Shown here piece by piece: positions 21,853 through 32,100 of a DNA stretch of 35,026 nt. The position numbers were made by a program, and so were the translations under genes. The stretch lies in the NCBI GenBank assembly GCA_012518815.1, contig JAAYRK010000087.1, positions 1 to 35,026 on the forward strand, given 5' to 3'. Positions within the stretch are counted from its first letter, which is position 1; every line of letters starts with the position of its first letter. The notes under the pieces are model-generated. The model saw only the letters and a program-made list of their open reading frames with translations, did no database searches and was not told the DNA's origin. The stretch comes from Candidatus Epulonipiscium sp. (GTDB lineage: Bacteria; Bacillota; Clostridia; Lachnospirales; Defluviitaleaceae).

Positions 21853-23730
21853 ATGGCTCGTGAAAGTGGGAATCTATCAATACATAGTGAAAATATCTTT
21901 CCTATCATAAAAAAATGGTTATATTCAGATTCTGATATTTTTATTAGAGAACTTGTTTCTAATAGCTCTGATGCAATATTAAAGCTAAAAAAGCTTGTAT
22001 CTTTAGGAGAAGCCTCTGTAGCTGAAGATACAGAGTACAAAATTGAAGTAATTTTGGATGAAAAAAATAAAAGTATAAAAATTATTGATAACGGTATTGG
22101 AATGACCGATGAAGAAGTAAAAAAATATATTAACCAAATTGCCTTTTCTGGGGCTGAAGACTTTTTAAAAAAATACAAAGATAAAATGGATAAAGACCAA
22201 ATAATAGGCCACTTTGGTCTTGGATTTTATTCTGCATTTATGGTAGCTGACAAGGTCCAAATAGATACCCTTTCCTATCAAGAAAATGCAAAGCCAGTAC
22301 GTTGGATTTGTGATGGTGGAACACAATATGAAATGGAAGAATCCGATAGAAGTCAACGCGGAACAACAGTTACTCTTTATATTGGAGATGACGGAAAGGA
22401 ATTCTTAAATGAATATAAGCTAAGAGAAATCCTTGAAAAGTACTGTGCTTTTATGCCCGTACCCATTTATTTTGAAAAGGTGGACCAAAAAAAGAAAGAT
22501 TCAGAAGATAAAAAAGAAGATAAAAAACCAATAAATGATACTAATCCCTTATGGTTAAAACAACCTAACAAATGCACCGATGAAGAATATAAGGAATTTT
22601 ATAAAAAAGTCTTTATGGACTTTAATGAACCCCTATTTTGGATTCATTTAAATATGGATTATCCTTTTAATCTAAAAGGAATTCTATACTTCCCAAAATT
22701 AAGAAATGATCTTGAAATAATAGAAGGAAAAATTAAGCTTTTTAATAACCAAGTATTCGTTGCAGACAATATTAAAGAAGTCATCCCAGAATTTTTACTT
22801 CTTCTAAAAGGTGCTATAGACTGTCCTGATTTGCCTCTTAATGTTTCTAGAAGCTTTTTACAAAATGACGGCTATGTAAATAAAATTTCTAACTATATTA
22901 CAAAAAAAGTTGCCGATAAGTTAGTATCCCTTTATAAAACAAAGAAAGAGGACTATATTAAGTACTGGGACGATATCCATCCCTTTGTTAAGTTTGGTGC
23001 AATAAGAGAAGATAAATTTTATGATAAAGTTAAAGATATTATACTTTATAAGACAATTAACCAAGATTATCTAACCCTTAAAGAATACTTAGATAAAAAC
23101 AAAGCCAATCATAAAGATAGAGTATTTTACGTTACCGATGAACGTCAACAAGCACAATATATTAAACTCTTTAAAGATAACAATATGGAAGCTGTTATAT
23201 TAAATTCAACTATAGATAATCCTTTTATGTCACATATAGAAATGCGTGAAACAGGTATTAGCTTTTGTAGGATTGACTCTGATTTGTCTGATAATTTAAA
23301 AGAAGATGTTAAAGATAAAGATGAAGAAAAGGATAAAGACTTTGCCGAAAAGCTAGAAAAAATCTTTAAAGACAGCTTAAATAACCAAGAACTTAAAGTT
23401 CAAGTAGAAAGTCTTAAAACTGAAGATGTTTCTGCTATGATCCTTCTTTCAGAACAATCTAGAAGGCTAGAAGAAATGAGTAAAATGTTTGGCTCTATCA
23501 ATATGCCTGGAATGTTTGCTAAAGAACAAACTCTTGTTTTAAATAAAAATAATAAACTAATACAATTGATTTATTCAAAAAGTGAAGATAATAACGAAAA
23601 AGAACTTCTAGATATGCTTTGTAATCAAATTTATGATTTAGCAATGTTAAGTCATCAACCCTTAGAGCCTGATGCAATGAATAAATTTATTGAAAGAAGT
23701 AATAAAATCTTAACTAAAATCTCAGAATAA
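21853..23730 (+). CDS. htpG: molecular chaperone HtpG (Hsp90)
   Basis: 625 residues from the ATG with AAAGGAGAT upstream, the family's usual length; the longer frame from 21751 runs back across the promoter and operator and was rejected. The N-terminal ATPase domain shows the GHKL motifs: NSSDAILKL (ATP/Mg site), DNGIGMT and GHFGLGFYSAFMVAD. A charged Lys/Asp/Glu-rich linker (KKKDSEDKKEDKK, about 215) separates it from the middle domain, and a dimerisation domain ends the protein. It refolds or stabilises client proteins using ATP. The CIRCE-like site upstream suggests repression by HrcA, unlike Bacillus subtilis, where htpG is not in the HrcA class. It is a single-gene transcript with a strong terminator. 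Confidence 0.97.
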   Translation: MARESGNLSIHSENIFPIIKKWLYSDSDIFIRELVSNSSDAILKLKKLVSLGEASVAEDTEYKIEVILDEKNKSIKIIDNGIGMTDEEVKKYINQIAFSGAEDFLKKYKDKMDKDQIIGHFGLGFYSAFMVADKVQIDTLSYQENAKPVRWICDGGTQYEMEESDRSQRGTTVTLYIGDDGKEFLNEYKLREILEKYCAFMPVPIYFEKVDQKKKDSEDKKEDKKPINDTNPLWLKQPNKCTDEEYKEFYKKVFMDFNEPLFWIHLNMDYPFNLKGILYFPKLRNDLEIIEGKIKLFNNQVFVADNIKEVIPEFLLLLKGAIDCPDLPLNVSRSFLQNDGYVNKISNYITKKVADKLVSLYKTKKEDYIKYWDDIHPFVKFGAIREDKFYDKVKDIILYKTINQDYLTLKEYLDKNKANHKDRVFYVTDERQQAQYIKLFKDNNMEAVILNSTIDNPFMSHIEMRETGISFCRIDSDLSDNLKEDVKDKDEEKDKDFAEKLEKIFKDSLNNQELKVQVESLKTEDVSAMILLSEQSRRLEEMSKMFGSINMPGMFAKEQTLVLNKNNKLIQLIYSKSEDNNEKELLDMLCNQIYDLAMLSHQPLEPDAMNKFIERSNKILTKISE

Positions 23731-23764
23731 AAACAATAACAGGCAATATTGCCTGTTATTGTTT
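23731..23764. terminator. perfect 34-base palindromic bidirectional terminator (htpG and the addA operon)
   Basis: Fully self-complementary stretch with 17-base arms, core AGGCAATATTGCCT, ending in TTGTTTTATC on the plus strand and TTGTTTTTATT on the minus strand. It lies between the convergent stops at 23730 and 23768. Confidence 0.85.
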
Positions 23765-23767
23765 TAT

Positions 23768-26700
23768 CTAATAGGAAACAGCCTGTGAAATTCCAAAAAG
23801 ATATAAACACCTTTCTTTTACCTTTTTCCCCATAATCTCTTCAATGGCCTTGCTATATATATCAATTTGTACTTTATACCTATCCATTATTTTTTTTACT
23901 TCATCTTGAGGATTGTCCCTGTCTTTTATATAATCTGTTTTATAATCAACTAAAACTATTTCGTCCCCTTCTTTAAAGAAACAATCAATAATCCCTTGGA
24001 TAAATATCTCTTCATTAGAATTTAAATTACTATATATTTTTTGGGCATTAAGAGATAGTATAAAAGGAATCTCTCTTTTTACAAAAGAAGATTTTCTAAT
24101 TCTTTCTGCCAAAGTGGACTTGCAAAAACTTAGCAAGGCAGGAATATATACTGTTTCCCTTTCTTCTTCAGTTAATAAGCCTTTAGCTTCCATATTGATA
24201 AGTTGATTTTCTATATCCTTATAATCTTTAGCATTAAAGTCTAAATGTCTCATTACCTTATGAATAATAGTACCCCTTTGAGCTCCCGTTAAGCCTTTGT
24301 CTTTTTCAATAAATTTAGGAGTTAGTGGCTGTAGATCTTCAAGCATGTAGCTAGTTTGATAATCCCTATACTCCTCCTCATACTGGCTTTTTATTTCTGA
24401 AATAGATATTTTTACTGAAATATTTGTAGCAGCCTCGTAAGGGTAGCTCCAGGACAATTTATTAAATATCTCTTCTCTTTGTGGACTATAAGCCTTTTTA
24501 TAATCCCAATTAAGAAGAATATTTCGTAATTCTTCTTTTTTTATTTTTTCAGTTTCATCTTGAATGCTTATGTCTTTTGGGGACCATGAAAAAATCTGCC
24601 AAGAAGAAGAATCTTCATAAAGTTCTTTTACAGAAGCCTTTAGGGATTTACCCCAAGTCTTAATTATTTCTCCATCCTTATGTCTTGCTAATGCTAGAGC
24701 TATCCAGTCAAGATAAGTTTTTGAATCAGATAATATATAAGGTGAAAGTTCTTGTTTATTAGAATAAAGCTGTCTTATCCACTTTTTTGCACTATCTTCT
24801 ATGTTTTTTACTGTACCCATTAGTATAAGTTTTTCTCTTGCCCTAGTAAGAGCAACATATAGTATACGCATTTCTTCTGATAAGGTTTCCATTTTTATAA
24901 CTCTTTTTATAGCAACCTTAGCCACAGTTTCATAAAAAACCCTTTTTTCATAATCCACAAAATCAGGTCCTAATCCTAAGTCTTGGTGAAGAAGTATAGC
25001 ATTATATAAATCTAGAAGATTAAATTGTTTTCCTAAACCAGCTACAATAACTACAGGAAACTCTAAGCCCTTACTTTTATGTATACTCATTATCCTTACT
25101 ATATTTTCATTTTCGCCTACAATCTTGGCAGCTCCCATATCTCCTTTACTTATTTGCATTTTTTCATTAAATCTAACAAAGTTAAATAAACCTTTAAAAC
25201 TAGTAGCTTCATAATTTGCAGCCCTGTCCCTTAATATTCTTAAGTTAGCTTGACGCTGTTCTCCACCTGGCATAGCTCCTAAATAGTTATAATAATTTGT
25301 TTCCATATATAAAGTCCATAATAATTCATCAATAGGAATATGGGCAGCTGTCTGTCTCCAACTTTCTAGTTTAACCATAAACTTTTTTAATCTATTAGTA
25401 AGTTTAGACTCTTGAAAATCATGCTCAATATATCTTTGCAAGGATTCATAAAAATCTCCGTAGGCAAAACTAGTTCTTATTTCTACTAAATCATCACAAG
25501 TTAATCCTACTATAGGAGACCTTAAAACCGTAATAAGAGGGATATCCTGCCTCGGATTATCAATGATTTGAAGTAAAGATAGTATAATTTTAACTTCTAT
25601 GGCTTCAAAATAACCTGAAGATACATCAGCATAAGCAGGGATTCCTTCTTTTGTTAATTCTTCTGTAAATATACTAGACCATTTTTCTGTAGTACGTAAT
25701 AAAATAACAATATCCTTAAAGTCTACTTTTCTATAGCCTTGTATTTTTTTATCATAGACACAAAAGTCATCTTCCTTAAGCAACTTTTTTATTCTTTTTG
25801 CTATTATCCTAGCTTCAAGTTCAATGCTAGATATAAGCTTAAGTTCATCCTCAATATCATCAACTTCATCATTAACAATTTCTGATTCTATCACATGCAG
25901 TTCAATAGGACCACCTAGATTAAGGTCTTTTGCCTCAGGATAATTTGCACTATAATTAAGGGCCGCCTTATCATCATATTCAATTTCTCCTAAACTTGGA
26001 GTCATAATCTGCTTAAATATAAAGTTAACCCCATCGAGAATATTCTTTCTACTTCTAAAGTTTTTATATAAATCTATTCTTTGTTCCTTGCCTTCTCCTT
26101 GTGTGGAATAAGAATTATACTTTTCTATAAACAAATCAGGTTTTGCTAGTCTAAAACGGTATATGCTTTGCTTTACATCTCCTACCATAAAACGATTGGG
26201 CTTAGAAGAATACTTGCCAGATATAACTTCAAGAATTGTTTCTTGAACCAAGTTACTGTCTTGATATTCGTCAATTAAAATTTCTTTATATTTATCTTGT
26301 AGTTCAAGAGCAACTGGAGAAGGAATTATTTTATCATTGCTACTTGCTTCATCCAAAAGAATATCTAAACAATAATGCTCTATATCATTAAAATCAATAA
26401 TTCCTTTTTCTCTTTTTACGGCTTGAAATCTTTCTGTAAATTCATTTAATAGTACTTCTAAAGCTTTCATAACAGGATACAATTTATGTAGGTCTTTTTC
26501 CATTTCTTTTGGGGATTTAAATAATATTTCATCTTGGAACTTCTTTTGTATTTCCTTTTTAATCATATCCCTTAGCTCTTTGCATTCTTCTTTTAAATTT
26601 TCATCAGTTTCTTTGCTACAAGGCCTTAATCTTTTAAAAGATATTTGATGGATAAATTTATATAAATCTTGTATATCTCCCTTACAAAGGCTAATTATTT

Positions 26701-27469
26701 TTTCCAATATACTAATGTCGTCATTTATTGCATCTATGTATTCTTTGGGACCTTCTGGCTCAAGACAAATTGATAAGGCCTGCTGGGCAACTTCTAATAG
26801 TTCTTTAGAACTTTGTGAGATCTGTTCTTTAATAATCTTAACCCATGTGCTTTTATTAAAATCTATATTGTCAAGATTAAAACTTTCTACTTTTTCTTTT
26901 ATCCACTGCTTTGGCCAGGGATTACTTTGTATAAAATCATAAATTCTAAGAAGCATTTCTACAAGCTTAGTGTCTTCCTTTTTCCCCCCATAACTTTCTA
27001 CAAGAGCAAAAAAGTCTTTATCTTCCCTTTCATAAAAATCTTCAAAAAGTTCTTCCATGACATCTGTTTTAATTAGAAGAATTTCATCTTCATCGGCTAT
27101 TCTAAATGTCGGTTCTAAATCTAATAGATGAAAGTGACTCCTTATAACATTTAAACAAAAGGAATGTATTGTAGAAATAGAAGCTCTATAAAGAAGAGTC
27201 AATTGCTTTTGAAGATGTGAATTTCTTGGTTCTTCTTCAAGTTTTCTTGATATAGCTTCTCCTATTCTTTCTCTCATTTCAGCTGCAGCTGCATTAGTAA
27301 AAGTAACAACTAATAGCCTGTCAATGTCTACAGGATCATCCTTATCCGTAATAATATTAATAATTCTTTCTACTAATACAGCAGTTTTTCCTGAGCCTGC
27401 AGCAGCAGCAACTAATAAGTCACATCCCCTTGTATAGATTGCTTCTTGCTGTTCTTTAGTCCACCTCAT
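23768..27469 (-). CDS. addA: helicase-nuclease subunit AddA
   Basis: 1233 residues from the ATG with GAGGAGG upstream; a TTG five codons earlier lies within the SD. AddA is the UvrD-like helicase and nuclease half of AddAB, which processes double-strand breaks up to Chi-type sites for RecA. Walker A is GSGKT (25-29), then VVTFTNAAA, motif II DEYQD (400-404), VGDVKQSIYRFR, HKSKGLEFPVVIVAG and YVALTRAREKL. The C-terminal nuclease carries DYKTD at about 1175-1179. It is the last gene of an operon started by a deacetylase lipoprotein gene. Here addB and addA are separated by alaX and aroK genes, whereas they are usually adjacent. Confidence 0.97.
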   Translation of the reverse strand: MRWTKEQQEAIYTRGCDLLVAAAAGSGKTAVLVERIINIITDKDDPVDIDRLLVVTFTNAAAAEMRERIGEAISRKLEEEPRNSHLQKQLTLLYRASISTIHSFCLNVIRSHFHLLDLEPTFRIADEDEILLIKTDVMEELFEDFYEREDKDFFALVESYGGKKEDTKLVEMLLRIYDFIQSNPWPKQWIKEKVESFNLDNIDFNKSTWVKIIKEQISQSSKELLEVAQQALSICLEPEGPKEYIDAINDDISILEKIISLCKGDIQDLYKFIHQISFKRLRPCSKETDENLKEECKELRDMIKKEIQKKFQDEILFKSPKEMEKDLHKLYPVMKALEVLLNEFTERFQAVKREKGIIDFNDIEHYCLDILLDEASSNDKIIPSPVALELQDKYKEILIDEYQDSNLVQETILEVISGKYSSKPNRFMVGDVKQSIYRFRLAKPDLFIEKYNSYSTQGEGKEQRIDLYKNFRSRKNILDGVNFIFKQIMTPSLGEIEYDDKAALNYSANYPEAKDLNLGGPIELHVIESEIVNDEVDDIEDELKLISSIELEARIIAKRIKKLLKEDDFCVYDKKIQGYRKVDFKDIVILLRTTEKWSSIFTEELTKEGIPAYADVSSGYFEAIEVKIILSLLQIIDNPRQDIPLITVLRSPIVGLTCDDLVEIRTSFAYGDFYESLQRYIEHDFQESKLTNRLKKFMVKLESWRQTAAHIPIDELLWTLYMETNYYNYLGAMPGGEQRQANLRILRDRAANYEATSFKGLFNFVRFNEKMQISKGDMGAAKIVGENENIVRIMSIHKSKGLEFPVVIVAGLGKQFNLLDLYNAILLHQDLGLGPDFVDYEKRVFYETVAKVAIKRVIKMETLSEEMRILYVALTRAREKLILMGTVKNIEDSAKKWIRQLYSNKQELSPYILSDSKTYLDWIALALARHKDGEIIKTWGKSLKASVKELYEDSSSWQIFSWSPKDISIQDETEKIKKEELRNILLNWDYKKAYSPQREEIFNKLSWSYPYEAATNISVKISISEIKSQYEEEYRDYQTSYMLEDLQPLTPKFIEKDKGLTGAQRGTIIHKVMRHLDFNAKDYKDIENQLINMEAKGLLTEEERETVYIPALLSFCKSTLAERIRKSSFVKREIPFILSLNAQKIYSNLNSNEEIFIQGIIDCFFKEGDEIVLVDYKTDYIKDRDNPQDEVKKIMDRYKVQIDIYSKAIEEIMGKKVKERCLYLFGISQAVSY

Positions 27470-27487
27470 AAAAAACCTCCTCAAAAG

Positions 27488-27994
27488 CTACTGAGCTTTC
27501 TTCCATAAAGCAGTAATCTCCATTACAATATCCTCAATACCTTTGCCAGAACATAAGATGACTTTATCAGCATATTTTTCATATAAGGGTATTCTTTCTT
27601 TATAAACCTGCAAAAGACTCTTATTATTATCCATGGCAATGCCTCTTGTCTTTATATTGTATAGCCTTTTTTCAATTTCTTTATAAGACAAGTTTAAATA
27701 TATTATCAAGCCTTTTTCTTTTAAATGCTCCATTGCCTTATCTCTTAAAATGACACTGCCACCCGTGGCAACAACAGTATTTGCAGCATCTAGTCCTAAA
27801 ATTACTTCTGCTTCAATATCAAGAAATTCCTTGATCCCTTTTTCCTCTATAATTTCTTGAAGTAATTTGTTTTCTTTTTTTTGTATTAATAAATCCGTAT
27901 CAATAAAAGACATATTTAAAGCTTTTGCTACTAGTACGCCAATGGTGCTTTTACCAGCACCTGGCATCCCTATTAATACTAAATTTTCTATCAT
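27488..27994 (-). CDS. aroK: shikimate kinase
   Basis: 168 residues, the normal size. It phosphorylates shikimate with ATP in the chorismate pathway. Walker A is GMPGAGKS (9-16), the shikimate-binding region is FIDTD (about 31-35), and ATGGS matches the conserved GGG-type loop with the last Gly replaced by Ser. The lid region RGIAMDNNK lacks the usual RPLL form, so the enzyme is somewhat diverged. The SD is GAGGAT. It lies between alaX (16-base gap) and addA (18-base gap) in the same operon, away from other aro genes. Confidence 0.88.
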   Translation of the reverse strand: MIENLVLIGMPGAGKSTIGVLVAKALNMSFIDTDLLIQKKENKLLQEIIEEKGIKEFLDIEAEVILGLDAANTVVATGGSVILRDKAMEHLKEKGLIIYLNLSYKEIEKRLYNIKTRGIAMDNNKSLLQVYKERIPLYEKYADKVILCSGKGIEDIVMEITALWKKAQ

Positions 27995-28010
27995 TATAAA
28001 TCCTCTTTTC

Positions 28011-29195
28011 TTATTCGTCTTCTAAAGATTTACAGATAACCCTTAGTGCTTGTCCGCACTTTATCAGGTCTTCTTTACTTTCAAAAATCGCTTGAGCTTG
28101 AATAGGGCTTCCTCCACCCTTGCCAGCATATTTATTTAATTCATTTTTTATGATATTTCCGCAGTGTAGGATTAAGTCTGTATTATGAGTAATAAATAGC
28201 TTCATTTCTTTTAAAGATAGTCCAATAAAAATATATTTTCCCATTTGAAAAAGCTGTTTAGAAATATTAATTATTTCATCAATTGATTTATTATCGTATT
28301 CCTCATATATTACGGTTTCTTTTGAGTTTTTCACTAGCTTTTGAGCCTCACAAACAACAGCTTCTCTTTTTAATTCCTTTATTTCATTTTCTATTTCTCT
28401 AACATCAGCCATATATTTTTCTATTTTTTCTAACAGTGTATTTTCGTTAGCAGAAAACTTTTCATTTAATATACTTACAATTTTATGCTTTTTACTGTAA
28501 TCTTCAAGGGCTCTTTTGCCACATTGAAAGTAAATTCTTGTTGCCCCTTTAGATTTTTCAGTTTTTATTATTTTAAATATGCCAACTTCTCCTGTTCTTT
28601 TTACATGGGTACCACAACATGGACAAAAGTCAACGCCATCTATTTCAACAATTCTAATATCCTCATTAACCTTAGGCTGTTTTCTTAGGGGTAATTTTTT
28701 AGCTTCTTCTATTTCTTTTAAATATGTTTTTACTTCTACGTTTTTATAAATAATTTCATTTACTTTGTTTTCGATTTCTTTTACCATTTGTGGACTAACT
28801 TCTGGAAGACTTATATCTATTGATGTATAGTCTTCTCCCATATGAAAAGCATTACTTACCCCTTTATAATATTTATAAAAAGTTGCTGCCAAAAGATGTT
28901 CTCCTGTATGCTGCTGCATATTTATAAAACGTTTTTCATAGTCTAGTTTACATAAAACCGTTTTTTTCTTTGGTGCTTTCTCCACTTGATGATAAATTTT
29001 TTTGTTCTCTTCAAATACATAGGAAACTTTAATATCATCAATTGTGCCTGAATCAGAAGGCTGCCCTCCCCCTTCAGGATAAAAATATGTTTTATCAAGA
29101 ACTATAAGATATTTATCTTCTTTAGGAATAACTTCTATAACTTCACTTTCCCAAGTGTATGTATAAGCATCATCATAATAGCATTTCTCAGTCAT
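28011..29195 (-). CDS. alanyl-tRNA editing protein with DHHA1 domain (AlaX-L type)
   Basis: 394 residues. It resembles the editing half of alanyl-tRNA synthetase without the catalytic part and should hydrolyse Ser-tRNA(Ala) made in error. YFYPEGGGQPSDSG (37-50) is the family's glycine-rich start. The zinc-binding residues are H96, H100, C193 or C194 and H197 (HxxxH and CxxxH type). The C-terminal third is a coiled segment followed by a DHHA1 domain with KYAGKGGGSPIQAQA, the long AlaX form. Its start overlaps the addB stop by eight bases, so translation of the two is probably coupled. Confidence 0.92.
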   Translation of the reverse strand: MTEKCYYDDAYTYTWESEVIEVIPKEDKYLIVLDKTYFYPEGGGQPSDSGTIDDIKVSYVFEENKKIYHQVEKAPKKKTVLCKLDYEKRFINMQQHTGEHLLAATFYKYYKGVSNAFHMGEDYTSIDISLPEVSPQMVKEIENKVNEIIYKNVEVKTYLKEIEEAKKLPLRKQPKVNEDIRIVEIDGVDFCPCCGTHVKRTGEVGIFKIIKTEKSKGATRIYFQCGKRALEDYSKKHKIVSILNEKFSANENTLLEKIEKYMADVREIENEIKELKREAVVCEAQKLVKNSKETVIYEEYDNKSIDEIINISKQLFQMGKYIFIGLSLKEMKLFITHNTDLILHCGNIIKNELNKYAGKGGGSPIQAQAIFESKEDLIKCGQALRVICKSLEDE

Positions 29196-32100
29196 GGTCT
29201 ACTTCTACCTCTTTTCTATTTGCTTCTTTTATCTTTTCCCATACTTTTTCTTTATTTAATTTATTAAGATTTTTATATTTATTATCTTCTAAAAGAGTGT
29301 CGAATTGACAAACAGATTTATAAAGGCAGTAACTACAGGATGTAATATCACCGCTTTTATATGGGCTAATCTTTACATTTCCTTTTAGAATTTCTTCCCC
29401 TATCTCCACTGCCATATTTCTCACATATTGTCTTAATTCATCAAACTGCTCCATTGTAGCTGTGCTTGAGTTTTTGCCAATTCCATTTTTATTTATTTCT
29501 ACTGGAATGATATTTGAATATCTTCCTATACTATTATCCATTTGTCTTATAATGTTTTCATCTTCTAAAACTATTCCCGAAAGCTTTAATTCTTTAAGAA
29601 GAAGTGCTTCTAATTCTTCATCTGACATTTCCTTAGCAGAATTAATAATAGGGTCATCAATTTTAAAATAAAAAGCTCCTGCAGGAAATAAATTTTTGCC
29701 ATACAATTCTTTTCCACTTTCTATAAATGCATCTAGATATAAAATAAGCTGCATCTGTATTCCATAATAAATATCAGCAAGATTAAAGGATTGACTGCCT
29801 GACTTGTAGTCGATAATATTAACAAACACTTTATCATCTTCATCTAATATATCAACCCTGTCAATTCTTCCTGTAAGTATAAGTTTTTCGCCGTTAGAAA
29901 GCTCTATTACTATTGGGGGTAGGGGATGATTTACACCAAAAGCTACTTCAGATTCTGCAGGTTTAAAATTACCTCTTCTTATATGTTCAGATAAGGCCCA
30001 AACTGCCCGCTTTGTAATTCTTTTTAATCTACTTATTAAATATTTATTTCTTTCGCTACTTAAAAGTATTTCGTTATCTACCTTTGGTGCTATTTCATTT
30101 ATAGTCTCTTCAACCATCTTGTCTCTTAAACTATCCGTTAAATCTTTCCAAGAAGTCTTATTATCTACAAGTTTTTTGGAAAATATATCTAAGGCATTAT
30201 GAAAGAAAATCCCTATATCAGGAAGACTTAATTTATATACTTTCCTCTCTTTTGCCTTTAAGCCATACTGAACGAAATATCCAAAAGGACATGCTGCAAA
30301 CTTTTCAAGTCTAGAAACGCTTGCGTATATTTTATCCTTATAAAGCTTTTTAACAGTCTCTTTTTTCAAATAATATTCTTGATTACTATGGAACAAGCCT
30401 TGAATAGTTATATTTATTTGATCCTGCCAGTCTTCTTGTCCCACATACCAACTTAGTACATCCTTCCATACATCTAACAAATCATTTTCATCCAACAGAC
30501 CCCTTAAGGCCTGACCTAAATATTGAAAGGTAGCAATGGGAGATGAAATAAGTTCATTTTCATCATAAACAATTAAATCACTTGATTGGCTTAATTTTGG
30601 AAAAATCTTTTTTATTCTGGAAATAAGCACAGAAGGCCTTAAAGCTTTGCCTTCAACATCTCCTAAAGAAAAACTCAACAGTAAATACTCTTGAGGTTTT
30701 GTAAGACCAGAATAAATAAGAAATTGTTCTTCAAAAGCCTTTCTTCTGCTATCTGGTGCCAGTTCCACCCCTAAAGTTTCCATTGTTCTTCTTTCTTCAT
30801 CAGAAAATAATCTTAACTCTTCCTTATTAGCAGGAATTATTCCATCATTGATACCAATTACAAACAAGGCTTTTATATGAGGAAGCCTTGACCTTTCTAA
30901 ATCCGCAACTACTATTTGGTCTAAAGCTGGTGGAATAAGACTTAGTTCACACTGCTCAAAACCAGAGTTCAAAACTTTGGGATATTGCTTTAATGTAATT
31001 TTCTCATCTCCTAAGATTTCTACCATTTTATCAAAAAGTTCAATAATAGAATCCCAAATTTGCAGATTTTCATTAACTAAATTTAATTTGTTTTCTTCCT
31101 TAAATTGATTAATATAATCTGATAATCTTTCCCTTACTCCTAAATCCTCAAGAAATTCATAAAGGGCAACTGTTATAGCCTTAAAGGTAAGATTTTTCTT
31201 ATTCTTAACCTTCTTACTAAATATTACAAGAGGCTCTACTACTTTTATTCTTGTTTGATTTATTCTTTCTAAAATACTTTCTTCGTATTTCTTTTCAAGT
31301 TCATCTTCAAAAGTTTCTTTATTGATTTTCCAATTTTCTTTTGTCCACCTATCTATACCCCTTATACCATAAGCAAGAACATAATTTTCTAACAAATCTA
31401 CCTCTTCCATAGATATGCCTGTAAAGCCTGTTTTTAAATATCTAAAAATACTTTCATAACTCCAGTTGGTATTGAGAATTTCTAAGGCAGCCAGTATAAG
31501 TTCAATTAAAGGATGGGAAAGTATATCTTTTTTATCATCTATAAAGTATGGAATTTTATATTCTTTAAAAACTCCTTCTATTATTTTCTGATATTGAGCT
31601 ATCTTTCCCGTAACAACTGCTATATCTCTATAACGATAACCTTTTTCTCTTACAAACTTTAAGATTAATCTTGCTGTATGTTCTATTTCGCTATAAGGGT
31701 TTGATGCAGCAAAAAGCTTTATATGTTTTGTTTCTTTTTGGTATTCCTCCACTGGATAATTAAAATATTCTTTTTCTAAATGAAATAACTCTTTATTTTT
31801 TTCTAGTTCTTTATTTTGATTAAATAGTTTTACAGGCTCCTTTAAAGAAATATTATAAAAGGCTGTTATTTTATTTAGTTTATCAAAAGTCCTTCTGCTT
31901 TCATAAAAAGGATCCGTTTCATCAAAAGACTGATACAAGTCTCCCCTTGAATCTAATGTAAGAGTAAGACTAACTTCTTTAGCCTTTTTAAATAATTCAA
32001 CCAAAATTCTGTATTGTTGAGGAGTAAAACCATAAAAACCATCTATCCATATATAAGCATTTTCTAAAAAAGTGGAATCTTTAATCTTGGCTGCTAAAAA

